The notes under the pieces: generated by a model | Seen by the model: only the letters and a program-made list of their open reading frames with translations | What the model was told of the DNA's origin: nothing | Database searches by the model: none | Source: Actinomycetota bacterium | Lineage (GTDB): Bacteria > Actinomycetota > UBA4738 > HRBIN12 | Assembly: GCA_029858935.1 (NCBI GenBank) | Contig: JAOUEA010000003.1 | Location: 1 to 34,429, forward strand | DNA length: 34,429 nucleotides | Direction of reading: 5' to 3' | Shown here: positions 18,750 to 28,457 of the stretch, piece by piece | How positions within the stretch are numbered: the stretch's first letter is position 1 | Layout of the letters: each line of letters starts with the position of its first letter | Program-made: the position numbers and the translations under genes

Positions 18750-20311
18750 ATCCGGAACACCCCGAACGTCGTCGGTGCCAGCGGGGCGCGCGATGCCGCG
18801 TCGAGCCCGAGGGCCAGCACCTTCCTGGTGTCGAGGGGATCGATCACCCCGTCATCCCACAGCCGGGCCGTCGAGTGGTAAGGACTACCCTCTCGCTCGT
18901 ACCGCTCGATCGTCGCCGCCTCCTGTTCGGGGTCGCCACCGACCGCGGTGAGTACCGTCGCCGCTTGCCTGCCGCCCATCACCGAGATGCGAGCGTTCGG
19001 CCACATCCACAGCTGGCGCGGTCCGTAGGCGCGCCCGCACATGGCGTAGTTGCCGGCCCCGAACGATCCGCCGATGATCACCGTGAACTTCGGCACGTTC
19101 GCACATGCCACGGCCGTGACGAGCTTCGCGCCGTCCTTGGCGATGCCGCCGGCCTCGTACTCGCGACCGACCATGAATCCGGTGATGTTCTGCAGGAAGA
19201 CGAGCGGGACGCCCCGTTCGGTCGCGAGCTCGATGAAGTGCGCGCCCTTGAGCGCCGACTCCGAGAACAAGATGCCGTTGTTCGCGACGATCGCGACCGG
19301 GTGGCCGTGGATCCTCGCGAACCCGCACACCAGCGTCTCGCCGTACCGCTGCTTGAACTCGTGCAGCGACGAGCCGTCGACGACGCGGCCGATCACCTCC
19401 CGCACGTCGGCGACCTGGGAGAGGTCGCGGGGGATCACGCCGTAGAGGGTGGCCGGGTCGATGGCTGGCTCGACGGGCTCGGCGATCTGCCACGCGCGCT
19501 CGGTGGGTCGATTGAGGTGTGAGACGATCTCGCGCACGATGCGGAGCGCATGCTCGTCGTCGGCCGCCTCGTGATCGACGACGCCACTCGACCGGGCATG
19601 CACCTCCGCGCCACCGAGCTCCTGAGGGTCGACGTCTTCTCCGGTGGCGGCCTTCACCAGCGGTGGGCCACCGAGGAAGATCGTGCCGGTGCCACGCACG
19701 ATCACCGATTCGTCCGACATCGCGGGCACGTACGCCCCGCCGGCGGTGCACGAGCCCATCACCGCAGCGATCTGTGGGATGCCCGTCGCCGACATGCGCG
19801 CCTGGTTGTAGAAGATGCGCCCGAAATGATCCCGGTCGGGGAACACGTCGGCCTGCAGCGGGAGGTACGCGCCGCCCGAATCGACGAGGTAGATGCAGGG
19901 AAGCCCGTTCTCCAGCGCGATCTCCTGTGCCCGCAGGTGCTTCTTCACGGTGATCGGGAAGTACGTGCCACCTTTCACGGTCGCATCGTTGGCCACGATC
20001 ACGCACGGCGTTCCGTGGATCGCCCCGATGCCGGTGATGATCCCGGCCCCCGGCGCTTGCCCGTCGTACAAGTCGCAGGCCGCGAGCGGAGAGAGTTCGA
20101 GGAACGCCGAGGCGCCGTCGACCAGCCGCTCGATGCGTTCGCGGGCCGTGAGCTTGCCCCGTTCGCGATGACGCGAGGTCGCCTGGTCGCCTCCGCCCCG
20201 TTGCACCTCTTCGAGCCGGGTGTCGAGGTCGTCGACGAGCTCGCGCATCGCGGCAGCGTTGGCCTCGAATCCCTGCGTCGTCGGGTCGGCGAGCGTGGTC
20301 AGCCGCGCCAC
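18746..20311 (-). CDS. Methylcrotonyl-CoA carboxylase carboxyltransferase (beta) subunit
   Basis: '[88 protein letters not shown]'; GTG start chosen by homology-like N-terminus '[36 protein letters not shown]', upstream ORF extension rejected. Confidence 0.94.
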   Translation of the reverse strand: MARLTTLADPTTQGFEANAAAMRELVDDLDTRLEEVQRGGGDQATSRHRERGKLTARERIERLVDGASAFLELSPLAACDLYDGQAPGAGIITGIGAIHGTPCVIVANDATVKGGTYFPITVKKHLRAQEIALENGLPCIYLVDSGGAYLPLQADVFPDRDHFGRIFYNQARMSATGIPQIAAVMGSCTAGGAYVPAMSDESVIVRGTGTIFLGGPPLVKAATGEDVDPQELGGAEVHARSSGVVDHEAADDEHALRIVREIVSHLNRPTERAWQIAEPVEPAIDPATLYGVIPRDLSQVADVREVIGRVVDGSSLHEFKQRYGETLVCGFARIHGHPVAIVANNGILFSESALKGAHFIELATERGVPLVFLQNITGFMVGREYEAGGIAKDGAKLVTAVACANVPKFTVIIGGSFGAGNYAMCGRAYGPRQLWMWPNARISVMGGRQAATVLTAVGGDPEQEAATIERYEREGSPYHSTARLWDDGVIDPLDTRKVLALGLDAASRAPLAPTTFGVFRM

Positions 20312-20451
20312 GTGCGATCCATCCCTGCCGTTGCGGCTCGCCGCATCATCGGGTGCCACCTTACCCCCGGGCACCGACGCGCATCGCGTCGCCACGGATC
20401 GCTCGGCCCGGGGGCGACACCGTGGGTCGCGGCGGCGTACCGTGGGTTCCC

Positions 20452-21606
20452 ATGAGCGATCGGATCTCGCTGGAGGAGCTCCGCGATGCGGTGCGGACCT
20501 TCGCCCACCGCGAGCTCGCTCCCCAAGCCGAGCGGATCGATCGCGACGACGAGTTCCCTCGTTGGCTCTGGCCGCGGCTCGGCGAGCTGGGGGTGCTCGG
20601 TCCCACGGTGCCCGAGGCCGACGGGGGGGCCGGGCTGGGTTTCCTCGAGCACCTCGTCGTCGTCGAAGAGGTCTCAAGGGTCTCCGCCGCGATCGGCATG
20701 TCGTATGCGGCGCATTCCAACCTGTGCGTGCACAACCTCTGGGCCAACGGAACGCCCGCACAGCGCCGGCGATGGCTGCCATCGCTGATCTCGGGGGAGC
20801 ATGTGGGCGCGCTCGCTATGAGCGAGGCAGACGCCGGCTCCGATGTGATCGGCGCCATGGCGTGCCGCGCCGAGCGGACGACGAGCGGATGGATCGCGAA
20901 CGGTTCGAAGATGTGGATCACGAACGGACCCGAGGCCGACGTGCTCGTCGTCTACATGCGCACGTCTGCGCCCGATCGCGGGTCGGCGTCGGTGACCGCG
21001 TTCGTGATCGAGCGCGGCATGAAGGGGTTCAGCGTCTCGCCGAAGATGGACAAGCTCGGCATGCGAGGCTCGCCGACCTCCGAGATCGTGTTCTCGGACT
21101 GCGAGATCCCCGACGACCACGTGCTCGGCGAGGTCGACGGCGGGATCCGGGTGCTCATGTCGGGGCTCGATTCCGAGCGACTCGTGCTGTCGGGCGGACC
21201 GATCGGCATCATGCAGGCCGCGCTCGATCTCACCCTTCCGTACGTGCGTGAGCGCCGGCAGTTCGGCAAGCCGATCGGCGCGTTCGAGCTGATGCAAGGC
21301 AAACTCGCCGACATGTTCGTTGCGTTGGAATCGTCGCGAGCGTACGCCTACGACGTGGCCCGCCGGTTCGATCGCCGGCCCGACGACCGGCATCGGGCCG
21401 CGGCCGCCGCATGCCTGCTCGCCGCGTCGGAACGCGCGGTCGAGGTCGCCCTCGAGGCGATCCAAAGCATGGGCGGGGCCGGATATCTGAACGAGGTGCC
21501 GGCCGGTCGGCTCCTGCGGGACGCCAAGCTCTACACGATCGGTGCCGGCACCGCCGAGATCCGACGCATGCTGATCGGCCGTGAACTCACCGGCAGGCTC
21601 GACTAG
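20452..21606 (+). CDS. Acyl-CoA dehydrogenase, probable isovaleryl-CoA dehydrogenase
   Basis: [30 protein letters not shown]...; '[57 protein letters not shown]'; '[44 protein letters not shown]'; divergent from MCC operon. Confidence 0.93.
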   Translation: MSDRISLEELRDAVRTFAHRELAPQAERIDRDDEFPRWLWPRLGELGVLGPTVPEADGGAGLGFLEHLVVVEEVSRVSAAIGMSYAAHSNLCVHNLWANGTPAQRRRWLPSLISGEHVGALAMSEADAGSDVIGAMACRAERTTSGWIANGSKMWITNGPEADVLVVYMRTSAPDRGSASVTAFVIERGMKGFSVSPKMDKLGMRGSPTSEIVFSDCEIPDDHVLGEVDGGIRVLMSGLDSERLVLSGGPIGIMQAALDLTLPYVRERRQFGKPIGAFELMQGKLADMFVALESSRAYAYDVARRFDRRPDDRHRAAAAACLLAASERAVEVALEAIQSMGGAGYLNEVPAGRLLRDAKLYTIGAGTAEIRRMLIGRELTGRLD

Positions 21607-21677
21607 CGCCGGCCTCGCCCAGGGGATCGCCGGGTCGATGCTGCTGAACGACCGTCCGTCGGTGCGATGATGCCGAG

Positions 21678-24359
21678 GTGCTGACGCCCGAGATGCTCGG
21701 TCGCACGTTCGCTGAAGCCCCCGACCCGGAACTCGCGAGGGTCGCGTTCTCGCGCGTCGGCGACGACTCGGAGGCCCGCGCCGCCCTCGCGCAGCCGGAG
21801 ATCACCGAAACCGCCTCCAGGCTCCTCGGATTCTCGAGCGCCGCCACGGACTTCTTCGTCGCGCACCCCGGTGAACTCACGGCACTCGCCGACGTGTCGG
21901 CCCGGGGCGCACCGGTCCTTCGCGGGGAGCTCGACGCCGATCTCGATCGCCATGGCGCGTCCGCGGGGCTCCGCCGGTTCCGGCGCCGCGCGATGCTCCG
22001 GGTGGCCGCCCGTGACTTGGCGGGCGCACCGCTCGACGACGTGATCGCCGAGATCAGTGCGATCGCCGACGCCTGCATCACTGCGGCGCTCGATCGTGTC
22101 GATGAGGCCGGGCTCGCCGTGATCGGCCTCGGGAAGCTCGGGGGCTCGGAATTGAACTATGCGAGCGACGTCGACCTCGTGTTCCTGCACCGCGAGCCCG
22201 GACCCGACCGGCAGCAGGCCGCCGAGCAAGCCGTCGCCGCGGTGACTGCCCTGCTCTCCGCGCCGACCGCCGACGGTGTGGCCTTGCGGGTCGACGTGGC
22301 GCTGCGACCGGGTGGCCGGGCCGGCTCGTTGTCTCGCTCGCTCGGATCGACGCTCGCCTACTACGAGCGCGAGTCGGCGACGTGGGAGCGCCAGGCGATG
22401 ATCAAGGCACGCCCGATCGCCGGTGACACCGCCCTCGCGACGGCGTTCTGCGACGGGGTGCAGCCCTTCGTGTACCCCGCGGAGCTCCCCCCTGCGGCGA
22501 TCGAGGACGTGCGGCGTACGAAGGTGCGCCTCGAGGAGTACATCCGGCGTCGTGGCAAGGAGTTCACGGAGGTCAAGCGCGGGCGCGGCGGCATCCGCGA
22601 CGTCGAGTTCGCCGTGCAGCTGTTGCAGATCGTGCATGGGCGGCGCGATGTGCGGCTGCGCACGCCGAACACGCTCGACGCCCTCGTCGGACTCGCGCAC
22701 GAGGGCTACGTCGCCGATGCCGACGCGGACGCCCTGAGCGGGGCGTACCGGTTCCTCAGGCAGGTCGAGCACCGTCTGCAGATCGTGCGCGACCTGCAGA
22801 CGCATGACCTGCCACCGAGCAGGCATGCCAGGACAACGCTCGCACGCTCGCTCGGCCTTGCCGACGCCGACGCGCTCGCAGCCGAGTACGAGCGCACGAC
22901 CGGGCTCGTTCGCTCGATCCACGAACGGCTGTTCTACCGCCCGCTCCTCGAGTCTTTCGCCGGTCCCGCACAGTTGCATCCCAGTCGGGGCACCGACCGG
23001 CCAGCGACCGAGGAGCTGCTGAGCGGGCTCGGGTTCTCCGAGCCCGCTCGCTCCTACGACGTGCTCGGCAGGCTCGTCGACCCGGCGCGCCGGGTCGGCA
23101 AGGTGCTCGCCAACCTGTTCCCAGTGATGGCGCCCGCCCTCGCGCTCTCGCCCGCTCCCGACGGTGCGCTCGTTCGGCTGGAACGCATCGCCGACGCCGT
23201 CGTCACGTCGGGCACCGACCGGGAGGTCGCGGATCTCCTCGCGACCGACCCGTTCGCCGCCCGCCGGTTGGCCCACGTGGCCGGTGCGAGCTCGTTCGCG
23301 ACCGATCTGCTGGTCGCCGATCCGACGCGTATCGGGGGGCTCTCCGATTCCCTGCTCGGCCGGGAGACCGATGCGCCCGGCGACCTCGTCGACGCGGTCG
23401 CGCGCACGGCTGGGCGCGAGCTCTCCCCCCGCGAGACCGGCGAGGCATTGAGCGCGGTCGCCGTCCGGGTGGTGCGCGAAGCGGTCGCCGCCGCCGAGCC
23501 GCCCGCCGATCTGCCGTTCGCCGTGATCGGCATGGGCAAGCTGGGAGCCCGCGAATGCAACGTCGCGAGCGATCTCGATCTCATGTTCGTGTACGAGGGC
23601 GAAGGGGCCGGGGCGCAGCGGCGGGCGAGCGTCCTCGCAGAGCAGGTGCTTCGAGGCATCAGGGAAGCCGGCTGGGAACCCGACGCCGACCTGCGGCCCG
23701 AGGGACGCAACGGCCCGCTGGCCCGGTCGATCGCCGGGTACTTGGAGTACTGGCAGCGGTACGCCCAGACCTGGGAGTTCCAGGCCCTCTTGCGGGCTCG
23801 AGCCGTCGCCGGCGATGCCGACCTCGGCCGGCGGTTCGAGCTGATTGCGGCCGATATCGCCTATCCGCCCGACGGCATCACGATCGACCGTATGGCCGAC
23901 ATGCGCCACATGCGTGAGCGCATCGAACGCGAACGCGTGAAACCTCCGGAAGCGGCGAAGTTCCACTTCAAACTCGGGATCGGATCGCTCGCCGACGTGC
24001 AGTTCGCGGTGGAACTCTCGCTGATGCGACACGGGGGCAGACATCCCGGGATCAGGTCGCGCAGAACGCTCGAGGCGATCGATCGACTCGCGGCGGCCAA
24101 GCTGATGCCGGGCTCCGTCGCCCGCGACCTCGGGGAGGCGTTCGTGTTCTGCACCGACCTCAAGAACGCCCTCGAGATGGATCGTCGCGTCCACGCGGAG
24201 GCGGTGCCGGCGGACCCGGCCGAGCAGACGGCGCTGGCCCGCCGCCTCGGCTACGAGGAGTATCCGAGACAGAGCCTCATCGACGACTATCTGCGTGTCA
24301 CGCGCCGTGCGCGCCGGGCGATGGAACGCGTGTTCACCGAGGAGGCCATGGCCGAATGA
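21678..24359 (+). CDS. glnE: Bifunctional glutamine synthetase adenylyltransferase/adenylyl-removing enzyme
   Basis: 893 aa with two nucleotidyltransferase modules: 'GLGKLGGSELNYASDVDLVFLH' and 'GMGKLGARECNVASDLDLMFVYE'; 'KRGRGGIRDVEFAVQLLQIVHG'. Confidence 0.97.
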   Translation: MLTPEMLGRTFAEAPDPELARVAFSRVGDDSEARAALAQPEITETASRLLGFSSAATDFFVAHPGELTALADVSARGAPVLRGELDADLDRHGASAGLRRFRRRAMLRVAARDLAGAPLDDVIAEISAIADACITAALDRVDEAGLAVIGLGKLGGSELNYASDVDLVFLHREPGPDRQQAAEQAVAAVTALLSAPTADGVALRVDVALRPGGRAGSLSRSLGSTLAYYERESATWERQAMIKARPIAGDTALATAFCDGVQPFVYPAELPPAAIEDVRRTKVRLEEYIRRRGKEFTEVKRGRGGIRDVEFAVQLLQIVHGRRDVRLRTPNTLDALVGLAHEGYVADADADALSGAYRFLRQVEHRLQIVRDLQTHDLPPSRHARTTLARSLGLADADALAAEYERTTGLVRSIHERLFYRPLLESFAGPAQLHPSRGTDRPATEELLSGLGFSEPARSYDVLGRLVDPARRVGKVLANLFPVMAPALALSPAPDGALVRLERIADAVVTSGTDREVADLLATDPFAARRLAHVAGASSFATDLLVADPTRIGGLSDSLLGRETDAPGDLVDAVARTAGRELSPRETGEALSAVAVRVVREAVAAAEPPADLPFAVIGMGKLGARECNVASDLDLMFVYEGEGAGAQRRASVLAEQVLRGIREAGWEPDADLRPEGRNGPLARSIAGYLEYWQRYAQTWEFQALLRARAVAGDADLGRRFELIAADIAYPPDGITIDRMADMRHMRERIERERVKPPEAAKFHFKLGIGSLADVQFAVELSLMRHGGRHPGIRSRRTLEAIDRLAAAKLMPGSVARDLGEAFVFCTDLKNALEMDRRVHAEAVPADPAEQTALARRLGYEEYPRQSLIDDYLRVTRRARRAMERVFTEEAMAE

Positions 24360-25153
24360 CGAAGATCGACGCACGGCGGCGCACGGCGGTGATCACCGGG
24401 GCCTCGAGCGGCTTCGGCGCCGAGTTCACCCGTCTGTTCGGAGCCGACGGATGGAACGTGGTCATGGTCGCTCGCAGCGGTGCGGCGATGGAGGCGATCG
24501 CCCAGGAGATCGAGGAACGTCACGGCGTCGAAGTCACGGTGTTGCCGAAGGACCTCGCAGCGATCGGTGCATGCGCCGACGTCATGGCCTCCCTCGAGCA
24601 ACGCGGGGTCATCGTGGACGCCCTCGTGAACAACGCGGGCTTCTCTACGTATGGGGAGTTCTGGCGCGACGACCCCGACAAGCAGTCCTCGATGCTGCAG
24701 GTCAACGTCGTCGCGCTGACCGAACTGAGCCGTCTCATCCTGCCGGGCATGGTCGAGCGGGGTCATGGGCGGCTGTTGACGCTCGGCTCGGTCGGCTCGT
24801 TCGCCGCCGCGCCGATGACCGCCGCGTACGCCGCCACGAAGGCATATGTGCTGTCGCTCTCGCTCGCCATGGCCGAGGAGTTGCGCGGCTCCGGCGTCAC
24901 GGTCACGTGCCTGTGTCCAGGGCCGACCGAGACGGGGTTCCAGGAGCGTGCCGAGATGGGTGATTCGGCGCTCGTCAAGGACCGGAACCTGCCGGCCGCG
25001 CGTTCGGTGGCAGAGGCGGGCTACGCCGCGATGCAGGCCGGAAAGCCCTACCTCGTCACCGGTATGAACAGCAGGGTGTTCGCCTTCGGTTCGCGGTTCC
25101 TTTCCAGGACCACGACGACCCGGCTCGCCGGGCGGGCACAGCGTCGCACCTAG
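24356..25153 (+). CDS. SDR family NAD(P)-dependent oxidoreductase
   Basis: 'AVITGASSGFGAEFTRLF', 'ALVNNAGFSTYGEF', 'GSVGSFAAAPMTAAYAATKAYVLSLS'; ATGA overlap with glnE. Confidence 0.92.
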   Translation: MTKIDARRRTAVITGASSGFGAEFTRLFGADGWNVVMVARSGAAMEAIAQEIEERHGVEVTVLPKDLAAIGACADVMASLEQRGVIVDALVNNAGFSTYGEFWRDDPDKQSSMLQVNVVALTELSRLILPGMVERGHGRLLTLGSVGSFAAAPMTAAYAATKAYVLSLSLAMAEELRGSGVTVTCLCPGPTETGFQERAEMGDSALVKDRNLPAARSVAEAGYAAMQAGKPYLVTGMNSRVFAFGSRFLSRTTTTRLAGRAQRRT

Positions 25154-25250
25154 GAACGCACCCCGGCGTGGCACGGCATCCTACTGCGAACGTACCACTG
25201 CCACGTCCGTCGCCATCTGATTAGCTAGCCGCCGACAGAGGGAGGGAACC

Positions 25251-25616
25251 ATGCTCAAGGAATTCAAGGAATTCGCCCTCAAGGGCAATCTGATCGAGAT
25301 CGCGGTCGGCCTGATCCTGGCGCTCGCGTTCGCCGGAGTGGTGCTGTCGTTCACCGAGGACATCATCGCCCCGATCGTGGGTGCGATCGTCGGTCAACCG
25401 AGCTTCGACAGCCTCACGATCGAGGTCGGAGACGCTGAGATCCGATACGGCGCGTTCATCACGGTGCTGTTCAACTTCCTGATCGTGGCGTTCGTTCTGT
25501 TCATGATCGTGAAGGGCGCGAACAAGATGATGCCGAAGAAGGAAGAGGAATCCGGCCCGAGCGAGGTCGAGCTGCTGACTGAGATCCGCGACTCCCTGAA
25601 GGGTCGCACCGTCTGA
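25251..25616 (+). CDS. mscL: Large-conductance mechanosensitive channel
   Basis: MLKEFKEFALKGNLIEIAVGLILALAFAGVVLSFTEDIIAPIVGAI...GAFITVLFNFLIVAFVLFMIVKGANKM...LLTEIRDSLKGR; SD GAGGGAGG. Confidence 0.96.
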   Translation: MLKEFKEFALKGNLIEIAVGLILALAFAGVVLSFTEDIIAPIVGAIVGQPSFDSLTIEVGDAEIRYGAFITVLFNFLIVAFVLFMIVKGANKMMPKKEEESGPSEVELLTEIRDSLKGRTV

Positions 25617-25628
25617 GGAAGGTCGAAC

Positions 25629-26405
25629 CTAGGCTGCGGGCGGCTCCGGCACCGTGGGAGTCGGAGCTGCCTGGTCGCCTCGCAGCGTCGCGGCGAGCTT
25701 CCAGTGCATCTGCAGCAGCCACCATGACGCGCCCGCGAGCGCGAGGCCCGACACGATGTCGGCGATGCCACGTTCGCGCTCGGCGGTTTCGCTGAGCGAG
25801 AGCACCGCGCTCGTGGTGGGCGAGACGACTCGGAATACACCGTAGCCGGCCTTCACGGTACTGACGGCGAACAGCACCACGAAGATCAACACGACGGTGT
25901 AAGCGAAGGCCTGGAAGGTACGCCCCGCGGGTGAGCCGCCGAAGCGGGAGTCGCCGAGGAGCTCGCCACGCCAGTCGTGGTGGAGCCGGTAGAGCGCGAA
26001 GGCTACGATCGCCGTGATGCCTGAGGCCACCAGGCTGCGGATGGCTGCATCGGTCCCGTTCAGGCCGAGGGTGCCGCCGAGCCCGGTGAGCAGGTCGACG
26101 ATGCCGCCCCCCTCGGCACCCGGGATGCCGGCGCCCGTCAGACCACCGAGCCCGCCGAGCCCACCCAGGAGATCCTCAGCCGATTCCGGCCCGAGGATGA
26201 GCTGCACGGCCGCCTCGAGGAACGAGGTCGCCGCCAGCACGCCGATCACGAGCACGGGCAGCATGGCGACCGACAGGTAGATCGCCCGCGGCCGCGTCGA
26301 CGCCTCGTCGGGCAGCCCACGGCCCGTGATGACGGCGACGATGGCCATGAGCAGGCCGAGCGAGGCGAAACCGAAGACCAGCGAGCCGGCGCTGCCGTCG
26401 AACAT
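25629..26405 (-). CDS. Hypothetical multi-pass membrane protein with Gly-rich loop
   Basis: MFDGSAGSLVFGFASLGLLMAIVAVITG...; SD GGGAGG upstream; 'LLGGLGGLGGLTGAGIPGAEGGG' linker. Confidence 0.75.
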   Translation of the reverse strand: MFDGSAGSLVFGFASLGLLMAIVAVITGRGLPDEASTRPRAIYLSVAMLPVLVIGVLAATSFLEAAVQLILGPESAEDLLGGLGGLGGLTGAGIPGAEGGGIVDLLTGLGGTLGLNGTDAAIRSLVASGITAIVAFALYRLHHDWRGELLGDSRFGGSPAGRTFQAFAYTVVLIFVVLFAVSTVKAGYGVFRVVSPTTSAVLSLSETAERERGIADIVSGLALAGASWWLLQMHWKLAATLRGDQAAPTPTVPEPPAA

Positions 26406-26495
26406 CGAGAACCTCCCGGGCGTGCCCCGTCGAGCGAGGGTGCACCCAAGCATCACAGCCAGGGACGCGGGTGTCGAACGCCGGCGCGACCCGGC

Positions 26496-28232
26496 TCAGG
26501 CAGCGAGGCGCAACGTCACCGAGATCGAGGAGCTCAGCGGCGTCGTGTCCGGCGAGCCTTCGGCCGTCAGTTGTAGCTTCCCACCGATCTGGTGGTTCGA
26601 CTTCGCCTGGATCGTGTCCCACGCGCCGTCGTTGAGGATCACGTCGAACGTGCGATCCTCGAGCGGCGCCAGCGCGAACGTGACGGGGCCGAACTGCTTG
26701 CTGCCCCCGGCGATCAGCTTCACGCTGCCGTTGCAGGAAGCGGGCTGATCGGGACAGCGGAGCGTGAAGCTCAGCGTGCGGTCGCTCTGCACCTCGAACG
26801 GCGAAGGCGTGGTGAGTTCGGTGAGCACGGGCTGGGTCGGCGGCGGCGGGTCGACCGGCGGCAGGCCCGTCCACGAGAAGCGGGCGATCGAGCGACGCAC
26901 CTGCGAGTTGACGTAGCGGAACTCACCCAGCGCCCACAGGTGGTCGTCGGTGACCTGGATCTCCCACAAGCCGCCGTAGCGATTGACGCCGCTGTAGTTC
27001 GGCCCTTGCGGGTTGACCCCGTCGATGTTCGGCAGGAAGTTGCAGTCGAGGTAGGGCTGGGTTACCGAGGTCGAACCGGTGGTGATCGGAGACACCATGC
27101 TCGTGGTCGATGTCACGTTGCGCAGGATGGCGATCGCCCGAAGGTACTTGGTGTTGTTGCACACGCGCATCAGCCCGTTGTAGGTCTGGCTGCTGTTGAT
27201 GCCGAGGTGGCCGCCGATCACCAGATCGTCCCCGTTGGGAAGCAGGTGCACGGTCTGCACGTTGCCGCCCGTGCCGTACTGCCATGTGCGCGTTCCGACG
27301 TCGCCGGCATCCAGCCTGAACGCTCCGACGAAGTTCGGCTTCTTCCCGCAGCCGGCGAACAGTCGCGTGGTCGTCGTCGCCAGCTCGTAGCAGATCTGCC
27401 CCGTCGTGGTGGCGCCGGGGATCTGCGACGAGGGCACGGCCCAGGGCAGCGTCGCCCCGCTCGTCGGGTCGATGCGACCGAGCGCATAGCGCGGGTTCCC
27501 GATACCGAGCTGCTTGAAGCCGCCGGCCAGGAAGATGGACTGCGCATCGGCGGCCCACACCATGTCGTGGACGATGCCGTCGACCCCGGCCGTCTTGTAG
27601 GCGTTGACGAGCGAGCCGTCGAACTCGAGCTTCGCCGTCTTCGGCCGCCCTTTTCCGTCGACCTTCGAGAAGGCGCCGCCGACGTAGAGGCCGTCGGGTC
27701 CGGCCAGGATCGTGCGGACTTCGAAGGTTCCCTCGTTCGAGTTGCCCGGGATGCCCACGACGGTGTCGAACGTGCTCACCACGGTGTCGCGGAAGGTGAC
27801 GGGGTTGATGTCGAGCGCCGCGAGGTTGTAGTGGTTCTCGCCGTTCACGGTGCTGAACTGCCCACCGACGAACAGGCGATTTCCCACCATCTCGAGCGCG
27901 AAAACGGTGAGCGTCTGGTTCGCGTTGGCCGTGAGTCGCGGCTTGAAGTTCGCGATCGCCTGGCCGGTCGTCATGTCGATGGCGGCGAGTCCGGTGTAGC
28001 CATCGACGAACGGGCCGCTGTTCGGACCCGGGAAGACCGACTCGCCCAACTTCGAGAAGTCGCCGCCGATGAACATGACGTTGCCATACTGCACACTGGC
28101 CTTGACGAACCCGTTGGCCATCCAGGTCGTACCATCGGGAACGCTCGTGAGCGCCGATGCCGGACCGGCGCTGGCGAGAAGCGTCGCGAGGATCATCAGA
28201 CCGAGCGAGAGTGCTGTCGTCTTCAAGCGCAT
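26496..28232 (-). CDS. Secreted beta-propeller/delta-60-repeat-like protein
   Basis: Signal peptide 'MRLKTTALSLGLMILATLLASAGPASA'; recurrent 'NVMFIGGDFSKLG', 'NRLFVGGQFSTVNG', 'DGLYVGGAFSKVDG', 'SIFLAGGFKQLG', 'DDLVIGGHLGIN' blades. Confidence 0.8.
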   Translation of the reverse strand: MRLKTTALSLGLMILATLLASAGPASALTSVPDGTTWMANGFVKASVQYGNVMFIGGDFSKLGESVFPGPNSGPFVDGYTGLAAIDMTTGQAIANFKPRLTANANQTLTVFALEMVGNRLFVGGQFSTVNGENHYNLAALDINPVTFRDTVVSTFDTVVGIPGNSNEGTFEVRTILAGPDGLYVGGAFSKVDGKGRPKTAKLEFDGSLVNAYKTAGVDGIVHDMVWAADAQSIFLAGGFKQLGIGNPRYALGRIDPTSGATLPWAVPSSQIPGATTTGQICYELATTTTRLFAGCGKKPNFVGAFRLDAGDVGTRTWQYGTGGNVQTVHLLPNGDDLVIGGHLGINSSQTYNGLMRVCNNTKYLRAIAILRNVTSTTSMVSPITTGSTSVTQPYLDCNFLPNIDGVNPQGPNYSGVNRYGGLWEIQVTDDHLWALGEFRYVNSQVRRSIARFSWTGLPPVDPPPPTQPVLTELTTPSPFEVQSDRTLSFTLRCPDQPASCNGSVKLIAGGSKQFGPVTFALAPLEDRTFDVILNDGAWDTIQAKSNHQIGGKLQLTAEGSPDTTPLSSSISVTLRLAA

Positions 28233-28457
28233 CAGGGGGACCCTTCGTTGTGCCAGAACGAACCAAAAGTTCGGTCCGTCCCACGTCCGGCCTACCCTAG
28301 CATCGGTTGCACGGGTGGTGACCACCTCCCAAAGGCCCGAGGTGCGCGGCGAACGCGTTAGGACGGATGTCCCTGCTGCTCGATGACAGGTCTCACGAAT
28401 CCCTTACTGTTCGCCCGGTTCGCCCACATGCACCCGTCGAGGTGCCAGTCTTTGCCC

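Noticed and set aside
20312-20782. N-terminal extension of the MCC beta ORF to 20782
   Set aside because: Would overlap the divergent acyl-CoA dehydrogenase; extension is Arg-rich and non-homologous in appearance.
21603-24374. 923-aa minus-strand ORF opposite glnE
   Set aside because: High-GC antisense shadow ORF; low-complexity Arg/Gly/His-rich translation; glnE on the + strand is unambiguous.
26592-28361. 589-aa plus-strand ORF opposite the beta-propeller protein
   Set aside because: Antisense artefact rich in Arg/Val/Asp; minus-strand gene has signal peptide and repeats.
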